A DNA stretch of 64,000 nt from the NCBI RefSeq assembly GCF_000424445.1, contig NZ_AUJX01000021.1, forward strand, positions 1-64,000. The letters are read 5' to 3'. The notes beneath the pieces were generated by a model, which ran no database searches, was not told the DNA's origin, and saw only the letters and a list, made by a program, of their open reading frames with translations. The translations under genes and the position numbers were made by a program. Source of the stretch: Oribacterium sp. NK2B42 (GTDB lineage Bacteria; Bacillota; Clostridia; Lachnospirales; Lachnospiraceae). Each line of letters begins with the position of its first letter. Positions within the stretch are counted from its first letter, which is position 1. Positions 32,717 to 41,204 of this stretch are shown here, one piece after another.

Positions 32717-34885
32717 CTACGCTGCTGCTGCCGGTGATACACCTAAAGGCACCTTTCTGGCATTTGGATCCGGTCTGAAGAGCAGATACAGATAACCTGC
32801 AAGAACTACAACTGCTGCAATTGTGAATACGCTGAAAGGAACCTGTCCAACCACGAATCCGATGAGCTGGTAGATCATGAGTGATATAAGGTAAGCATTA
32901 ACATTCTGGAAGGCGATGGCGAACCAGAACCACTTTTTGCTGTTCATTTCCTTTGCCATGGAAGCGATGGCTGCAAGGCAGGGTGAATCAAACAGGTTGA
33001 AGATAAGGAATGAAACTGCTGCCATGCTTGTTGGGAAGAATGCCTGGAATGCAGTGTTCATTGCCGCATCATACTCCTCAAGCTCCTCACCGAGACTTGA
33101 TACAACTGAAAGTGTTGTTACCAGACCTTCCTTTGCAACGAAGCCTGAAAGTGATGCCGCAACTGCCTGCCAGCTGCCGAAACCTACAGGAACAAACAGC
33201 CATGCGAAGACATTACCGATGGAAGCAAGGAATGAACTCTCAACATCCTCTACAAGCATAAATGTGCCATCTACGATACCGAAGGCTCCGAGGAACCACA
33301 TAACTGCACAGCAGAGGAAAAGGATGGTTCCGGCCTTCTTTAAGAATGCCCATACTCTCTCCCAGACATGAAGGAATACATTCTTTGCGGAAGGGATATG
33401 GTAAGCGGGAAGTTCCATTACAAATGGTGCCGGGTCGCCTGCGAACATGCTGGTCTTCTTCATGATGATGCACATGATGATGACCATTGCGATGCCGCCG
33501 AAGTAAACTGCAGGAGCGAACCACCATGCGCCGCCCATAAGGTAACCTGCGATTACTGCGATTACCGGAAGCTTGGCTCCGCAGGGGATGGAGGTTGTTG
33601 TGATCATAGTCATCCGGCGATCCTTCTCTTCCTCAATAGTACGGGTTGCCATGATTCCCGGAACGCCGCAGCCTGAAGAGATAAGGAACGGGATGAAGGA
33701 CTTGCCTGAAAGACCGAATCTTCTGAAAAGTCTGTCCATGATGAATGCCACTCTCGCCATGTATCCGCAATCCTCAAGGATGGTGAGGAAGAAGAATACT
33801 ATAGCCATCTGAGGCGCAAATCCGAGAGGAGCACCAAGTCCGCCGATGATTCCGTCAACCACAAGTGAGATAACCCAGTCAGAGGCACCGGCATTGGTAA
33901 GGATATTCTCAAAGAAGGGCTGAATCCATTCTCCCACCAGCACATCATTGGTCCAGTCAGTAACGATGGTTCCCAATGTTGTTACGGAAACATAGTAAAC
34001 CAGGAACATAACAACCACGAAGATGGGAAGTGCCAGAATCCGGTTTGTAACGATCTGGTCAATCTTGTCTGAAACCGAAAGCTCTCCCGGCTTTCTCTTC
34101 TTGACCACTGCGTTGTCAACCAGCTTCTTGATGTAGGTATATCTCTGGTTTGTGATGATGGACTCAGCATCGTCATCAAGCTCCTTCTCGCAGTCTGCAA
34201 TGTGTGCCTCGATGTCCTTCTTTGTATTATCATCAAGACTGAGCTGCTCAAGTGCCACAGAATCGCGCTCAAATACCTTTACCGCGAACCAGCGCAGGTT
34301 CTTCTCGTCAACCTTTCCCTCAAGGTGCTCCTCAATGTGAGCAAGAGTATGCTCAATGGAACCCTCAAATACCGAAGGAAGCGGCATCTTCTTTCCTTCC
34401 TTTGCCGCCTCAATGCAGAGCTTTGCGGCTTCATCTATGCCTTCGCCTCTCAGGGCAGAAATCTCGATGAACTTGCAGCCAAGCTCCTTGGAAAGCTTCT
34501 CGATATCTACCCTGTCACCGTTCTTACGGACAACATCCATCATATTTACAGCGATGACCATGGGAAGTCCGATTTCTGCAAGCTGAGTTGTGAGATAAAG
34601 ATTTCTCTCGATATTTGTTCCATCAATGATATTGAGGATCACGTCCGGCTTGTCCTTGACCAGATAGTTACGTGATACAACCTCCTCGAGTGTATATGGT
34701 GAAAGGGAATAGATTCCCGGAAGGTCCTGGATGATGACCTCACGATTTCCCTTCAATCTTCCTTCCTTCTTTTCTACAGTAACTCCCGGCCAGTTTCCTA
34801 CGTACTGATTGCTTCCTGTTAAAGCATTGAACAGTGTGGTCTTGCCGCAGTTAGGGTTACCGGCTAATGCAACCTTGATTTCCAT
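32717..34885 (-). CDS. feoB: Ferrous iron transporter FeoB
   Basis: This 722-residue protein has a cytosolic GTPase domain (G1 GNPNCGKTT at 9-17, G3 DLPGIYSL, G4 NMMD), a helical regulatory domain, and a membrane part with two Gate motifs (FIPFLISSGCGVPG and the later FVAKEGLVTTLSVV). It imports Fe2+. The helper genes feoA (two copies) lie upstream and the Cys-rich and HMA proteins downstream. No operator is obvious in the short gap to feoA, so it is probably co-transcribed with feoA and controlled by the site at 35282-35297. Confidence 0.96.
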   Translation of the reverse strand: MEIKVALAGNPNCGKTTLFNALTGSNQYVGNWPGVTVEKKEGRLKGNREVIIQDLPGIYSLSPYTLEEVVSRNYLVKDKPDVILNIIDGTNIERNLYLTTQLAEIGLPMVIAVNMMDVVRKNGDRVDIEKLSKELGCKFIEISALRGEGIDEAAKLCIEAAKEGKKMPLPSVFEGSIEHTLAHIEEHLEGKVDEKNLRWFAVKVFERDSVALEQLSLDDNTKKDIEAHIADCEKELDDDAESIITNQRYTYIKKLVDNAVVKKRKPGELSVSDKIDQIVTNRILALPIFVVVMFLVYYVSVTTLGTIVTDWTNDVLVGEWIQPFFENILTNAGASDWVISLVVDGIIGGLGAPLGFAPQMAIVFFFLTILEDCGYMARVAFIMDRLFRRFGLSGKSFIPFLISSGCGVPGIMATRTIEEEKDRRMTMITTTSIPCGAKLPVIAVIAGYLMGGAWWFAPAVYFGGIAMVIIMCIIMKKTSMFAGDPAPFVMELPAYHIPSAKNVFLHVWERVWAFLKKAGTILFLCCAVMWFLGAFGIVDGTFMLVEDVESSFLASIGNVFAWLFVPVGFGSWQAVAASLSGFVAKEGLVTTLSVVSSLGEELEEYDAAMNTAFQAFFPTSMAAVSFLIFNLFDSPCLAAIASMAKEMNSKKWFWFAIAFQNVNAYLISLMIYQLIGFVVGQVPFSVFTIAAVVVLAGYLYLLFRPDPNARKVPLGVSPAAAA

Positions 34886-35009
34886 ATTTTTTCTCCTTTA
34901 TGTCTGTCTCTTTCCGATGCTAATGTCTCGGTCCGACTTACGCCATCAGCGATACATAAAACATGATTAGCTGTGTCATCACCTACCGATTCCAATATCT
35001 CTATCCGAA

Positions 35010-35231
35010 TCAAGCCATTTCGAGAATATCGGCGTCGTCCTTTCTGATCGAGAGCTCGTAGCCCCTCACAGTAATCTCGATAGGATCACCCAGCGGTGCA
35101 ACCTTACGAACCTGGATCTCGGTCCCCTTTGTGATGCCCATGTCCATGATCCTTCTCTTGAGAGCTCCCTCTCCGTGGATCTTCAGGACTGTTGATGACT
35201 GTCCAACAGGAATGTCTCTTAGTGTTTTCAT
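35010..35231 (-). CDS. feoA: FeoA, SH3-like partner of FeoB (copy next to feoB)
   Basis: This 73-residue FeoA core protein (LRDIPVGQSSTVLKI, MDMGITKGTEIQVRKVAPLG, PIEITVRGYELSIRKDDA) binds and supports FeoB at the membrane. It has its own upstream region, with a DtxR-type inverted repeat at 35282-35297 and a terminator isolating it from the second feoA. The RBS GGGGGAAG is well placed. Confidence 0.92.
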   Translation of the reverse strand: MKTLRDIPVGQSSTVLKIHGEGALKRRIMDMGITKGTEIQVRKVAPLGDPIEITVRGYELSIRKDDADILEMA

Positions 35232-35281
35232 TAAACTTCCCCCTTTTGATTCTATGATAAAGTTAGTCGTGATTACCTTTT

Positions 35282-35297
35282 GTTAGTATCCGCTAAC
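35282..35297. promoter_or_regulatory. Putative DtxR-family operator upstream of feoA-feoB
   Basis: GTTAG and CTAAC form an inverted repeat (GTTAGTATCCGCTAAC). The half site GTTAG recurs at 35269 and in the operators at 35654-35702 near the DtxR-family regulator gene. Confidence 0.55.
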
Positions 35298-35308
35298 CTA
35301 TATCGCTT

Positions 35309-35330
35309 AAAAAAAACGGTTGTCCAACCG
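35309..35330 (-). terminator. Terminator after the second feoA
   Basis: On the minus strand CGGTTGGACAACCG is a compact hairpin followed by eight T residues. It separates feoA copy 2 from feoA-feoB. Confidence 0.75.
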
Positions 35331-35390
35331 CTTGATAAACCAAAGTCCTTGCTCATGACATCCTCACCGTGAGGACATCAGCTCTGCAGA

Positions 35391-35609
35391 TCAATCAACC
35401 ATGATTTTTGATGCCATCTGGCTTGTTATGCCGAGCCTGGTCTCTTTGATGTTGACGATAATGTTGCCGTCCCCGGTGTCCGAAATGACCTGAACCTCTT
35501 CCCCCGGTACAAATCCTAGATCCGCAAGATGCTGTTTCATGTCTTCCTTCCCCGTTACGCGTGAAATCAAATGTTTACCGCCTGCTCCGACCATAGATAA
35601 TGGCAACAT
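35391..35609 (-). CDS. feoA: Second FeoA-domain protein
   Basis: This 72-residue FeoA-like protein (KHLISRVTGKEDMKQHLADL, LGFVPGEEVQVISDTGDGNI, KETRLGITSQMASKIMV) differs clearly from the copy at 35010-35231. The start at 35609 is chosen because ATGGAGGTTTAT precedes it; an ATG twelve bases upstream is part of that RBS. It is divergent from the DtxR-family gene and shares the operator region with it. Two FeoA proteins may form different FeoB complexes. Confidence 0.88.
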   Translation of the reverse strand: MLPLSMVGAGGKHLISRVTGKEDMKQHLADLGFVPGEEVQVISDTGDGNIIVNIKETRLGITSQMASKIMVD

Positions 35610-35653
35610 ATAAACCTCCATTACACTTTACTTTGATAAAATACATGTTAAAA

Positions 35654-35702
35654 TTAGCATTAACTAACTTCAAAGTCAATAGTTATGACTAACTAAAGTT
35701 AG
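35654..35702. promoter_or_regulatory. DtxR-family operator cluster in the divergent feoA/regulator promoter
   Basis: CTAACTAAAGTTAG (35689-35702) is a perfect six-two-six palindrome, and TTAGCATTAACTAA (35654-35667) is a second, weaker one. Iron- or manganese-sensing DtxR-family repressors bind TTAGGTTAG-like half sites, so these fit autoregulation plus control of feoA. Confidence 0.65.
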
Positions 35703-35764
35703 TAAATACTAATTGTGAAATTTATGTATTTTATAAAATTTTTATAAATTGAAAGGTGGTAACT

Positions 35765-36208
35765 ATGAAAGCTTATGAAACCCACGAATCTTCTGAGAAT
35801 TATCTGGAGAGTATCCTGATGCTTTCCATGGATCATCAGGTGGTTCGTTCCATCGATATTGCTAACATGCTGAGCTTTTCAAAGCCTTCTGTATCTGTAG
35901 CTATGAAGCGTCTTCGCGAAGAGGGGATGATTGTTGTTGATGATAACGGCTACATTACCCTTACAGATGCCGGCATGACCATCGCCAAGGGAACCTACGA
36001 GAAGCATGTTGTCATTACAAATCTTCTTGTGGACATTGGTGTGAATGCCTACACCGCAGGTCAGGATGCCTGCCGGATAGAGCATGTCCTTAGCCCTGAG
36101 ACCTTTGCCCGTGTCAAGGAATTTTATCTCAAATCTCACCCGGAAGGGGTTCCTGAGCTTGACACCATCATGGAGTATCAGCAGAGAAAACCGTTATTCA
36201 ATAAATAA
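35765..36208 (+). CDS. DtxR/MntR-family metal-dependent transcriptional regulator
   Basis: This 147-residue protein has an N-terminal winged helix (ESSENYLESILML, IDIANMLSFSKPSVSVAMKR) and a dimerisation/metal-binding part with AYTAGQDACRIEHVLSPETF. There is no SH3-like third domain, as in MntR and short IdeR forms. Placement beside feo genes and iron-box-like operators suggests Fe2+ sensing, but Mn2+ cannot be ruled out. The start at 35765 follows GAAAGGTGG; an earlier GTG lies inside the RBS. Confidence 0.9.
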   Translation: MKAYETHESSENYLESILMLSMDHQVVRSIDIANMLSFSKPSVSVAMKRLREEGMIVVDDNGYITLTDAGMTIAKGTYEKHVVITNLLVDIGVNAYTAGQDACRIEHVLSPETFARVKEFYLKSHPEGVPELDTIMEYQQRKPLFNK

Positions 36209-36213
36209 ATAAA

Positions 36214-36294
36214 AGAGCCGGTGGCCATCCATTTATAACCGGGACGCTTCGAATGCCTCCGCTTAACGGTTATAAATGGATGCCCACCGGCTCT
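36214..36294. terminator. Long inverted repeat, probably a bidirectional terminator
   Basis: Arms of 28 bases (36214-36241 and 36267-36294) match at 27 positions around a 25-base loop. The arm starts AGAGCCGGTGGCCATCC. It lies exactly between the convergent regulator and zinc/cadmium ATPase genes. It is unusually long for a terminator and has little T tract, so it may be a palindromic element used as one. Confidence 0.65.
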
Positions 36295-36299
36295 ATGAT

Positions 36300-38228
36300 T
36301 TATGTTTTCTGTCTTTTAAGTAATCTCATGGAGTTCAAAATGCAAATCACGGAAACTCCCACGTCTCCGAAGACAGCGGCCCACATGTTGGCGATGCCGA
36401 GGGCGCCGAGGATCAGAACCACCAGCTTTACGATGAGGGCAAAGGTGATATTCTGCATTGCGATGCTTACTGTGCGGCGTGCGATGCGGATGGTAACAGG
36501 TATCTTTCTCAGGTCATCATCCATGATGACAACGTCTGCAGCATCTATGGCTGCGTCGGAACCGATGGAACCCATGGCGATTCCGATGTCGGCTCTTGCA
36601 AGAACAGGAGCGTCATTGATCCCATCTCCTATAAAGGCAAGTTCCGCCTTTCCGTCCTTGTGTCCCTTCATGTCCAAAGCTCCGATGAGTTCTTCAACTT
36701 TCGAAACCTTATCCTGGGGAAGCAGCTCCGCAAAGATCCTGTCAACGCCCAGCTCTTTTCCGACGGCTTCTCCCACTTCTTTTCTGTCGCCGGTGAGCAT
36801 GACAATGCTCTCAACTCCGGCATTTTTCATTTCGCGGATAGCTTCTTTTGCCTCCGGTTTTATTTCGTCTTTGATCAGAATGGCACCGAGATATCTGACT
36901 CCTTCGCCTTCCGATACAGCAACATAGGAAACGGTAGCTGACGGGTCGTTGACCCCGGCATAAGTGACCCCAATGGAGTCCATGAGCTTATCGTTTCCGA
37001 TGTAGATCTTTTTCCCCTCGGCGGTGGTCACCAGACCCCGGCCGGTGACATTATCAACATCTGTCACGAGATTGGTGTTTAATGTTAACTCCGGCAATTC
37101 CTCGCTGAGCTCTTCACGAATGGACTTCGCGATGGGATGGTTGCTCATGCCTTCGGCAAGGGCTGCTGCCTTCAGAACCTCGGCGCGGTCAACACCTGCT
37201 GCCGTCTCGACGCCGGTAACCTTGAAGTTTCCTTTTGTGAGGGTTCCGGTTTTGTCGGAAACCACGGTGTTGAGCTTTGCGAGAAGCTCAAGGTAGTTGG
37301 AGCCCTTTATGAGGACTCCGCTTGCACTGGCGGCTCCGATTCCCCCGAAGAAGGAAAGCGGAATGGAGATCACGAGAGCGCAGGGACAGGACACAACCAG
37401 GAAGGTGCAGGCGCGGTAGAACCAGGTTGCGGGATCATGGGTAATCAGCGACGGCACTAGCGCAAGGGCGATGGCGGAATACACAACGATAGGGGTGTAA
37501 ACCCGCGCGAATCTGGTGATGAAATTCTCGGTTTTTGACTTCTTTTCGGAAGCATTCTCAACCAGCTCCAGAATCTTCGTAACCGTAGAATCCTCGAAGG
37601 CTTTTGTCGCCTTTACCTTCAAAAGACCGTCACCGTTGATGCATCCGGAAATGATCTGGTCGCCCTTTCTGACGCTTCGTGGCACGGACTCTCCCGTCAA
37701 AGCCGCGGTATTCACAAGTGACTCTCCGCTCAGCACTTCGCCGTCCACCGGTATCTTGTCGCCGGCCCGGATGATGAGAACATCCCCGACTTCCACCTCG
37801 TCCGGGTCGATGGTCTCAACGGTTCCGTCCTCCCGTTCCACGTGAGCCTCCTCCGGAACTATCTCCATAAGATGGGAAATGCTTCTTCTGGACTTTCCGA
37901 CTGCATACTTCTGGAACCACTCACCCACCTGATAGAAAACCATTACTGCTACGGCTTCGGAATTTTCCCCTGTGACAAATGCTCCCGCCGTGGCGATAGT
38001 CATAAGCAGGGACTCATCCATTGGCTGCCGGTTTTTGATTCCGAGGAGCGCTTTCTTCACAACCGGATATCCGCTCATGAGATATGGGATGAGGTAAAGA
38101 ATAAAGCTGTACAGCTTATTCTCAAAAATAACCGGGCAAATGCCGGTCTTATCAACTATCAGCATCAGGAAAAACACCGCGATGCCCGCGAGGATTTTAT
38201 TCAGTTCCTTTTTCAGTTTCTTTTCCAT
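36300..38228 (-). CDS. Zinc/cadmium/lead-transporting P-type ATPase
   Basis: This 642-residue P1B-type ATPase exports Zn2+, Cd2+ or Pb2+. The membrane CPC motif is VVSCPCALVIS (about 279), the phosphorylation site SDKTGTLTKG (about 324), the actuator loop LTGESVP and the hinge GDGINDAPVLARADIG. It lacks the N-terminal HMA domain found in many relatives. That function is supplied by the separate 71-residue protein directly upstream. The operon order arsR-HMA-ATPase implies induction by toxic metal. Confidence 0.93.
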   Translation of the reverse strand: MEKKLKKELNKILAGIAVFFLMLIVDKTGICPVIFENKLYSFILYLIPYLMSGYPVVKKALLGIKNRQPMDESLLMTIATAGAFVTGENSEAVAVMVFYQVGEWFQKYAVGKSRRSISHLMEIVPEEAHVEREDGTVETIDPDEVEVGDVLIIRAGDKIPVDGEVLSGESLVNTAALTGESVPRSVRKGDQIISGCINGDGLLKVKATKAFEDSTVTKILELVENASEKKSKTENFITRFARVYTPIVVYSAIALALVPSLITHDPATWFYRACTFLVVSCPCALVISIPLSFFGGIGAASASGVLIKGSNYLELLAKLNTVVSDKTGTLTKGNFKVTGVETAAGVDRAEVLKAAALAEGMSNHPIAKSIREELSEELPELTLNTNLVTDVDNVTGRGLVTTAEGKKIYIGNDKLMDSIGVTYAGVNDPSATVSYVAVSEGEGVRYLGAILIKDEIKPEAKEAIREMKNAGVESIVMLTGDRKEVGEAVGKELGVDRIFAELLPQDKVSKVEELIGALDMKGHKDGKAELAFIGDGINDAPVLARADIGIAMGSIGSDAAIDAADVVIMDDDLRKIPVTIRIARRTVSIAMQNITFALIVKLVVLILGALGIANMWAAVFGDVGVSVICILNSMRLLKRQKT

Positions 38229-38254
38229 AGGTCAGTAATTCCTCTATACAACTA

Positions 38255-38285
38255 CCGGAGACGGTTCTGAAAGAATCGTCTCCGG
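38255..38285. terminator. Hairpin between HMA gene and ATPase, related to the palindrome family
   Basis: CCGGAGACGGTTCT pairs with AGAATCGTCTCCGG with few mismatches. The GACGGTTCT core links it to the GGGGACGGTTCTC repeats. It may reduce ATPase expression relative to the chaperone. Confidence 0.55.
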
Positions 38286-38303
38286 TGCTTTAGTAGTATT
38301 TTC

Positions 38304-38519
38304 TCAAATCTCAACAGAAAAATCCGGCTCGATCTTCTTTCCTGTCTCGATGGCAAGCTTCAGAATATCATCGAACTTCTCATCATCGGCATCGAGAGTG
38401 AACTTCTGCATGACGAAGTTAACCTTTGCATCATTAACACCCTCAAGCTTCTTTACAGCTTCCTCAACCTTTGCTGCACAGTTTGCACAATCGATTTCAC
38501 ACTTGAATTTCTTCTTCAT
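38304..38519 (-). CDS. Stand-alone HMA-domain metallochaperone
   Basis: The product has 71 residues and a single ferredoxin-like HMA fold: KKKFKCEIDCANCAAKVEEA with the CxxC metal site (CANC), then LEGVNDAKVNFVMQKFTLDA. It most likely delivers metal to, or regulates, the adjacent ATPase, which has no HMA domain of its own. It lies four bases from the arsR stop, so it is in the same operon. Confidence 0.9.
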   Translation of the reverse strand: MKKKFKCEIDCANCAAKVEEAVKKLEGVNDAKVNFVMQKFTLDADDEKFDDILKLAIETGKKIEPDFSVEI

Positions 38520-38523
38520 ATCT

Positions 38524-38856
38524 TTACTCCTCTTCTATATGCTCTTTACCCATGGCTATGATCACCTTCACGTGGTCATCCGCCAGGCTGTAATACATCG
38601 CTTTTCCGTCTCGTCTCGACTTTATAAGCTTACTGGTCTTCAGAATCTTCAGCTGATGAGATATGGCAGACTGATTCATTTCCAGATCATCGCAGATTTC
38701 CGTAACATTCTTCTCTCCCTGAAAAAGTTCGTAAAGAATCTTGATGCGGGTGGAATCCCCGAAGATCTTGAAAAGCTCCGCAAGGTCACTAAGCTCGTCT
38801 TCCGAAACATTCTGTATAAAATGATTTATATTGTCACAACTGTAATCCCCGGACAT
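38524..38856 (-). CDS. ArsR/SmtB-family metal-sensing repressor
   Basis: This 110-residue winged-helix repressor (LFKIFGDSTRIKILYEL, CDDLEMNQSAISHQLKIL, LIKSRRDGKAMYYSL) has a C-terminal helix with DDHVKVIIAMGKEHIEEE. The Asp/His...His/Glu spacing is that of the alpha-5 zinc site in CzrA/SmtB, so Zn2+ or a similar ion is the likely inducer. It heads the operon and its operator (38922-38943) overlaps the promoter. RBS AGAGGTGTAA. Confidence 0.92.
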   Translation of the reverse strand: MSGDYSCDNINHFIQNVSEDELSDLAELFKIFGDSTRIKILYELFQGEKNVTEICDDLEMNQSAISHQLKILKTSKLIKSRRDGKAMYYSLADDHVKVIIAMGKEHIEEE

Positions 38857-38921
38857 TTACACCTCTTTCTTTTACACGCTGCCTCAGTTACAAATGAGCA
38901 ATCCTCAAATGAATTGTTATT

Positions 38922-38958
38922 CATATGAATATATTATCATATGTTTTGCTTTTGTCAA
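38922..38958 (-). promoter_or_regulatory. arsR operon promoter with SmtB-type operator
   Basis: On the minus strand TTGACA (38958-38953) is followed 16 bases later by TAATAT. The inverted repeat CATATGAATAT/ATTATCATATG (38922-38943) covers the -10 region and resembles the ATATGAA half sites bound by ArsR/SmtB proteins. Confidence 0.7.
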
Positions 38959-38974
38959 TATATCTTTCGGCAAC

Positions 38975-39012
38975 AAAAAAACTGCCACCGGATTTAATGA
39001 TCTGATGGCAGT
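38975..39012 (-). terminator. Terminator of the 592-residue protein gene
   Basis: On the minus strand ACTGCCA pairs with TGGCAGT, followed by seven T residues. It lies about 70 bases past the gene end at 39080. Confidence 0.75.
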
Positions 39013-39079
39013 GACGTATTATTTATTTGTCTACTTAACGGGAAATAACTCCTAATTAACGAGGCACCTTCTGGCCGGA

Positions 39080-40858
39080 TTAATTTGCTATCCAGCAATC
39101 CTCCTCCGCGTCATACCGGAGACTGCCGTATGAGACATTTTCACACGTGGTGCCGTCGGTGCCAATGCTGTATTCCGCGTGCTCATACTCTATACGGTTC
39201 TTGTTCGGAACCGAGAAGTTGTACCCCTCCTCCTCGAACAACATAACCTCGCCATCATCCTTTGAGAACCTGAAAATGATACCCGTGCTTTCGGTGCCGG
39301 TGGTGCGGCCTGTGGTGCCGAAGGCATCTATCATATACGGCGTGCGGCCATTGTTGACAACGGAACCCATCTGGTAGTCCGGCATAATGGTATCCCGCCA
39401 GTACATTGTGGCAGCCAGCTGGATGCCCCTGTCCGTTTCGATACGATAGAGCCTGAGCCCCGTCATGACCGGTGCCGAAAAATCATAAAACTTATAAGTC
39501 TCGTAGCCATCCGTGAACCACCACTCCGCGTGATAGTTGTAACCGTTATCAAAGAAAGCATCTGCTCCCTCCTCCTTATAGTCGGGAGCACTGGTCTTCC
39601 CTTCTTCCGCCTCAAAATGATCATATGACACGGTCATGACTACCATATCCTTGGAACCATCGCCATTGAAATCATCGTAAATGTAATCCATGACCGGATC
39701 AGAAGTGAATTCCTGTACGGCCTCCATCAGATCCCGGGGTGTGTACTCCTTCGCCTTATCGGGATAGTCCTGGGGATTCCTCTCAATGACATCATTCCGC
39801 TTGCCCGAATTGTTAGCCTCAAGCCTCATAGACTTTCTGGTCTCGTAAATCTCCCCGATCCTTCCATAGTAGTCCGTAAGCACCGTCATGGGATAGACGG
39901 TCTCGCCGTAGGAAATCCAGGCATCCGTGACTCTGGCAACCTCGGAATCATTGGCCGTCTTTCCGTCAATCTCCCGAAGTCCGATGTCCTTTAGCTTTCT
40001 GAATTCTCCATCGGCATCAAACCCGTAAACCCGGTGTTTGCTAATGCCATCGTGCACTACAACATACTCTTCGCCCCCATTCAGACTCTCCGTGGAAACT
40101 GAATAAATCATGGGGTTTCCGTTGCCGCCCATAAGGTCGTCAACATACTTGACTAATTTCTCGTTCCTGTAGCCGTACACCCTGAAGTGGTACTTGTCAT
40201 CCTTAGTATCAAGATATCCCAACAGCATTTCATCCAGTCCGTCACGGTTAAAATCAATGAGCCTGATCAGTCCTATTCCCGTTATGTCATGATACTTGTC
40301 AGCGTCCTGAGCATTGACATCGGAACTCTTCACTCCGATCTTTCCCACTTTTTTCTCCAGCTTCAGGATCTCGTTGTAGTATGCGCCGTAGGCCTGACCG
40401 GTCATGCTGATGACTTCGCCGTTTTTGTCTACCCGTCTGCCGTCGGGAGTGACCGTATCCCTAAGCATTTTTCCGTTTTCGTCTACGTAGTAAATGTCAT
40501 CGATCCACTGTTCTGTCAGCGGTTCATGATCCTCGTCAAGATAATACCATTCGCCTTCTCTCTGTACCCACCCGGTATCCTTTTCGGGATCGGTAGTTTC
40601 CTCCTGCTGCTCCGTTTCTTCTTCGATAAGCTGCTCAATGGAAGCCGGCAGCTTCAGCTCTTCCAATGGTTCTACGTCCTTCTGCTTTCGAAGATATTTT
40701 GTCAGCAACCGGGAATCATTCAGGTAGAAACCGGCGCCCACGATGATCAAAAGAAAAAAGACAATACCTGCAAGGACCTTGCCGCTCTTTCTCTTCTTCC
40801 GTGGATTTCCTTCTTTTGATTGTCTGTCGGTTTTTTTCCCGTACAGGTTTTGCTGCAT
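39080..40858 (-). CDS. Membrane-anchored extracellular protein with cell-wall-binding-like repeats
   Basis: The product has 592 residues. A Lys/Arg-rich N-terminus precedes one membrane helix (about 25-46), then a Glu-rich linker. Two choline-binding-like repeats follow at about 96-150 (GWVQREGEWYYLDEDHEPLT, IYYVDENGKML). The remaining 430 residues contain VCBS/FG-GAP-like Asp-rich segments (LIDFNRDGLDEMLLGYLD, YDDFNGDGSKDMVVM), which suggest calcium-binding propeller blades. I cannot name a function. The protein should face the wall from an N-terminal anchor. It forms its own transcription unit. Confidence 0.6.
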   Translation of the reverse strand: MQQNLYGKKTDRQSKEGNPRKKRKSGKVLAGIVFFLLIIVGAGFYLNDSRLLTKYLRKQKDVEPLEELKLPASIEQLIEEETEQQEETTDPEKDTGWVQREGEWYYLDEDHEPLTEQWIDDIYYVDENGKMLRDTVTPDGRRVDKNGEVISMTGQAYGAYYNEILKLEKKVGKIGVKSSDVNAQDADKYHDITGIGLIRLIDFNRDGLDEMLLGYLDTKDDKYHFRVYGYRNEKLVKYVDDLMGGNGNPMIYSVSTESLNGGEEYVVVHDGISKHRVYGFDADGEFRKLKDIGLREIDGKTANDSEVARVTDAWISYGETVYPMTVLTDYYGRIGEIYETRKSMRLEANNSGKRNDVIERNPQDYPDKAKEYTPRDLMEAVQEFTSDPVMDYIYDDFNGDGSKDMVVMTVSYDHFEAEEGKTSAPDYKEEGADAFFDNGYNYHAEWWFTDGYETYKFYDFSAPVMTGLRLYRIETDRGIQLAATMYWRDTIMPDYQMGSVVNNGRTPYMIDAFGTTGRTTGTESTGIIFRFSKDDGEVMLFEEEGYNFSVPNKNRIEYEHAEYSIGTDGTTCENVSYGSLRYDAEEDCWIAN

Positions 40859-41110
40859 CCCCTCATACTCCTCGTCTGTTAACGCTGAATTTTAAGCCTC
40901 AATATCTTACATACAGATCCTTATCTGATAGGCTCATAATACAGTCTGAAATCATTCTGCCGTTCCTTAAAATCAAACGGATTTATTCTGTCCCCAAAAC
41001 AAGAAAAAAATGTTTCAGACTCTTATAACTGATTATCTCACAGCTTGCGGCTTTTTCCTAGAAAAACACTCGTCTTATATATGTTTCTGAAAAAATGAAC
41101 TAAACAGTTT

Positions 41111-41192
41111 ATCCGGTGGACCGGGGGGGACGGGGTTCATGGCCCATTTTGATAAAATGGGTCATGACCCCCGTCCCCCCGGTCCACCGGAT
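41111..41192. repeat. Long palindrome of the GGGGACGG family
   Basis: ATCCGGTGGACCGGGGGGGA and its complement ending GGTCCACCGGAT flank a GTTCATGGCCCATTTT core. It resembles the palindrome at 1834-1904 with two changed positions in the arms. The rest of the gap 40859-41204 holds only the upstream region of the 592-residue protein gene and no further gene. Confidence 0.9.
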
Positions 41193-41204
41193 AATGCGAC
41201 TTAT

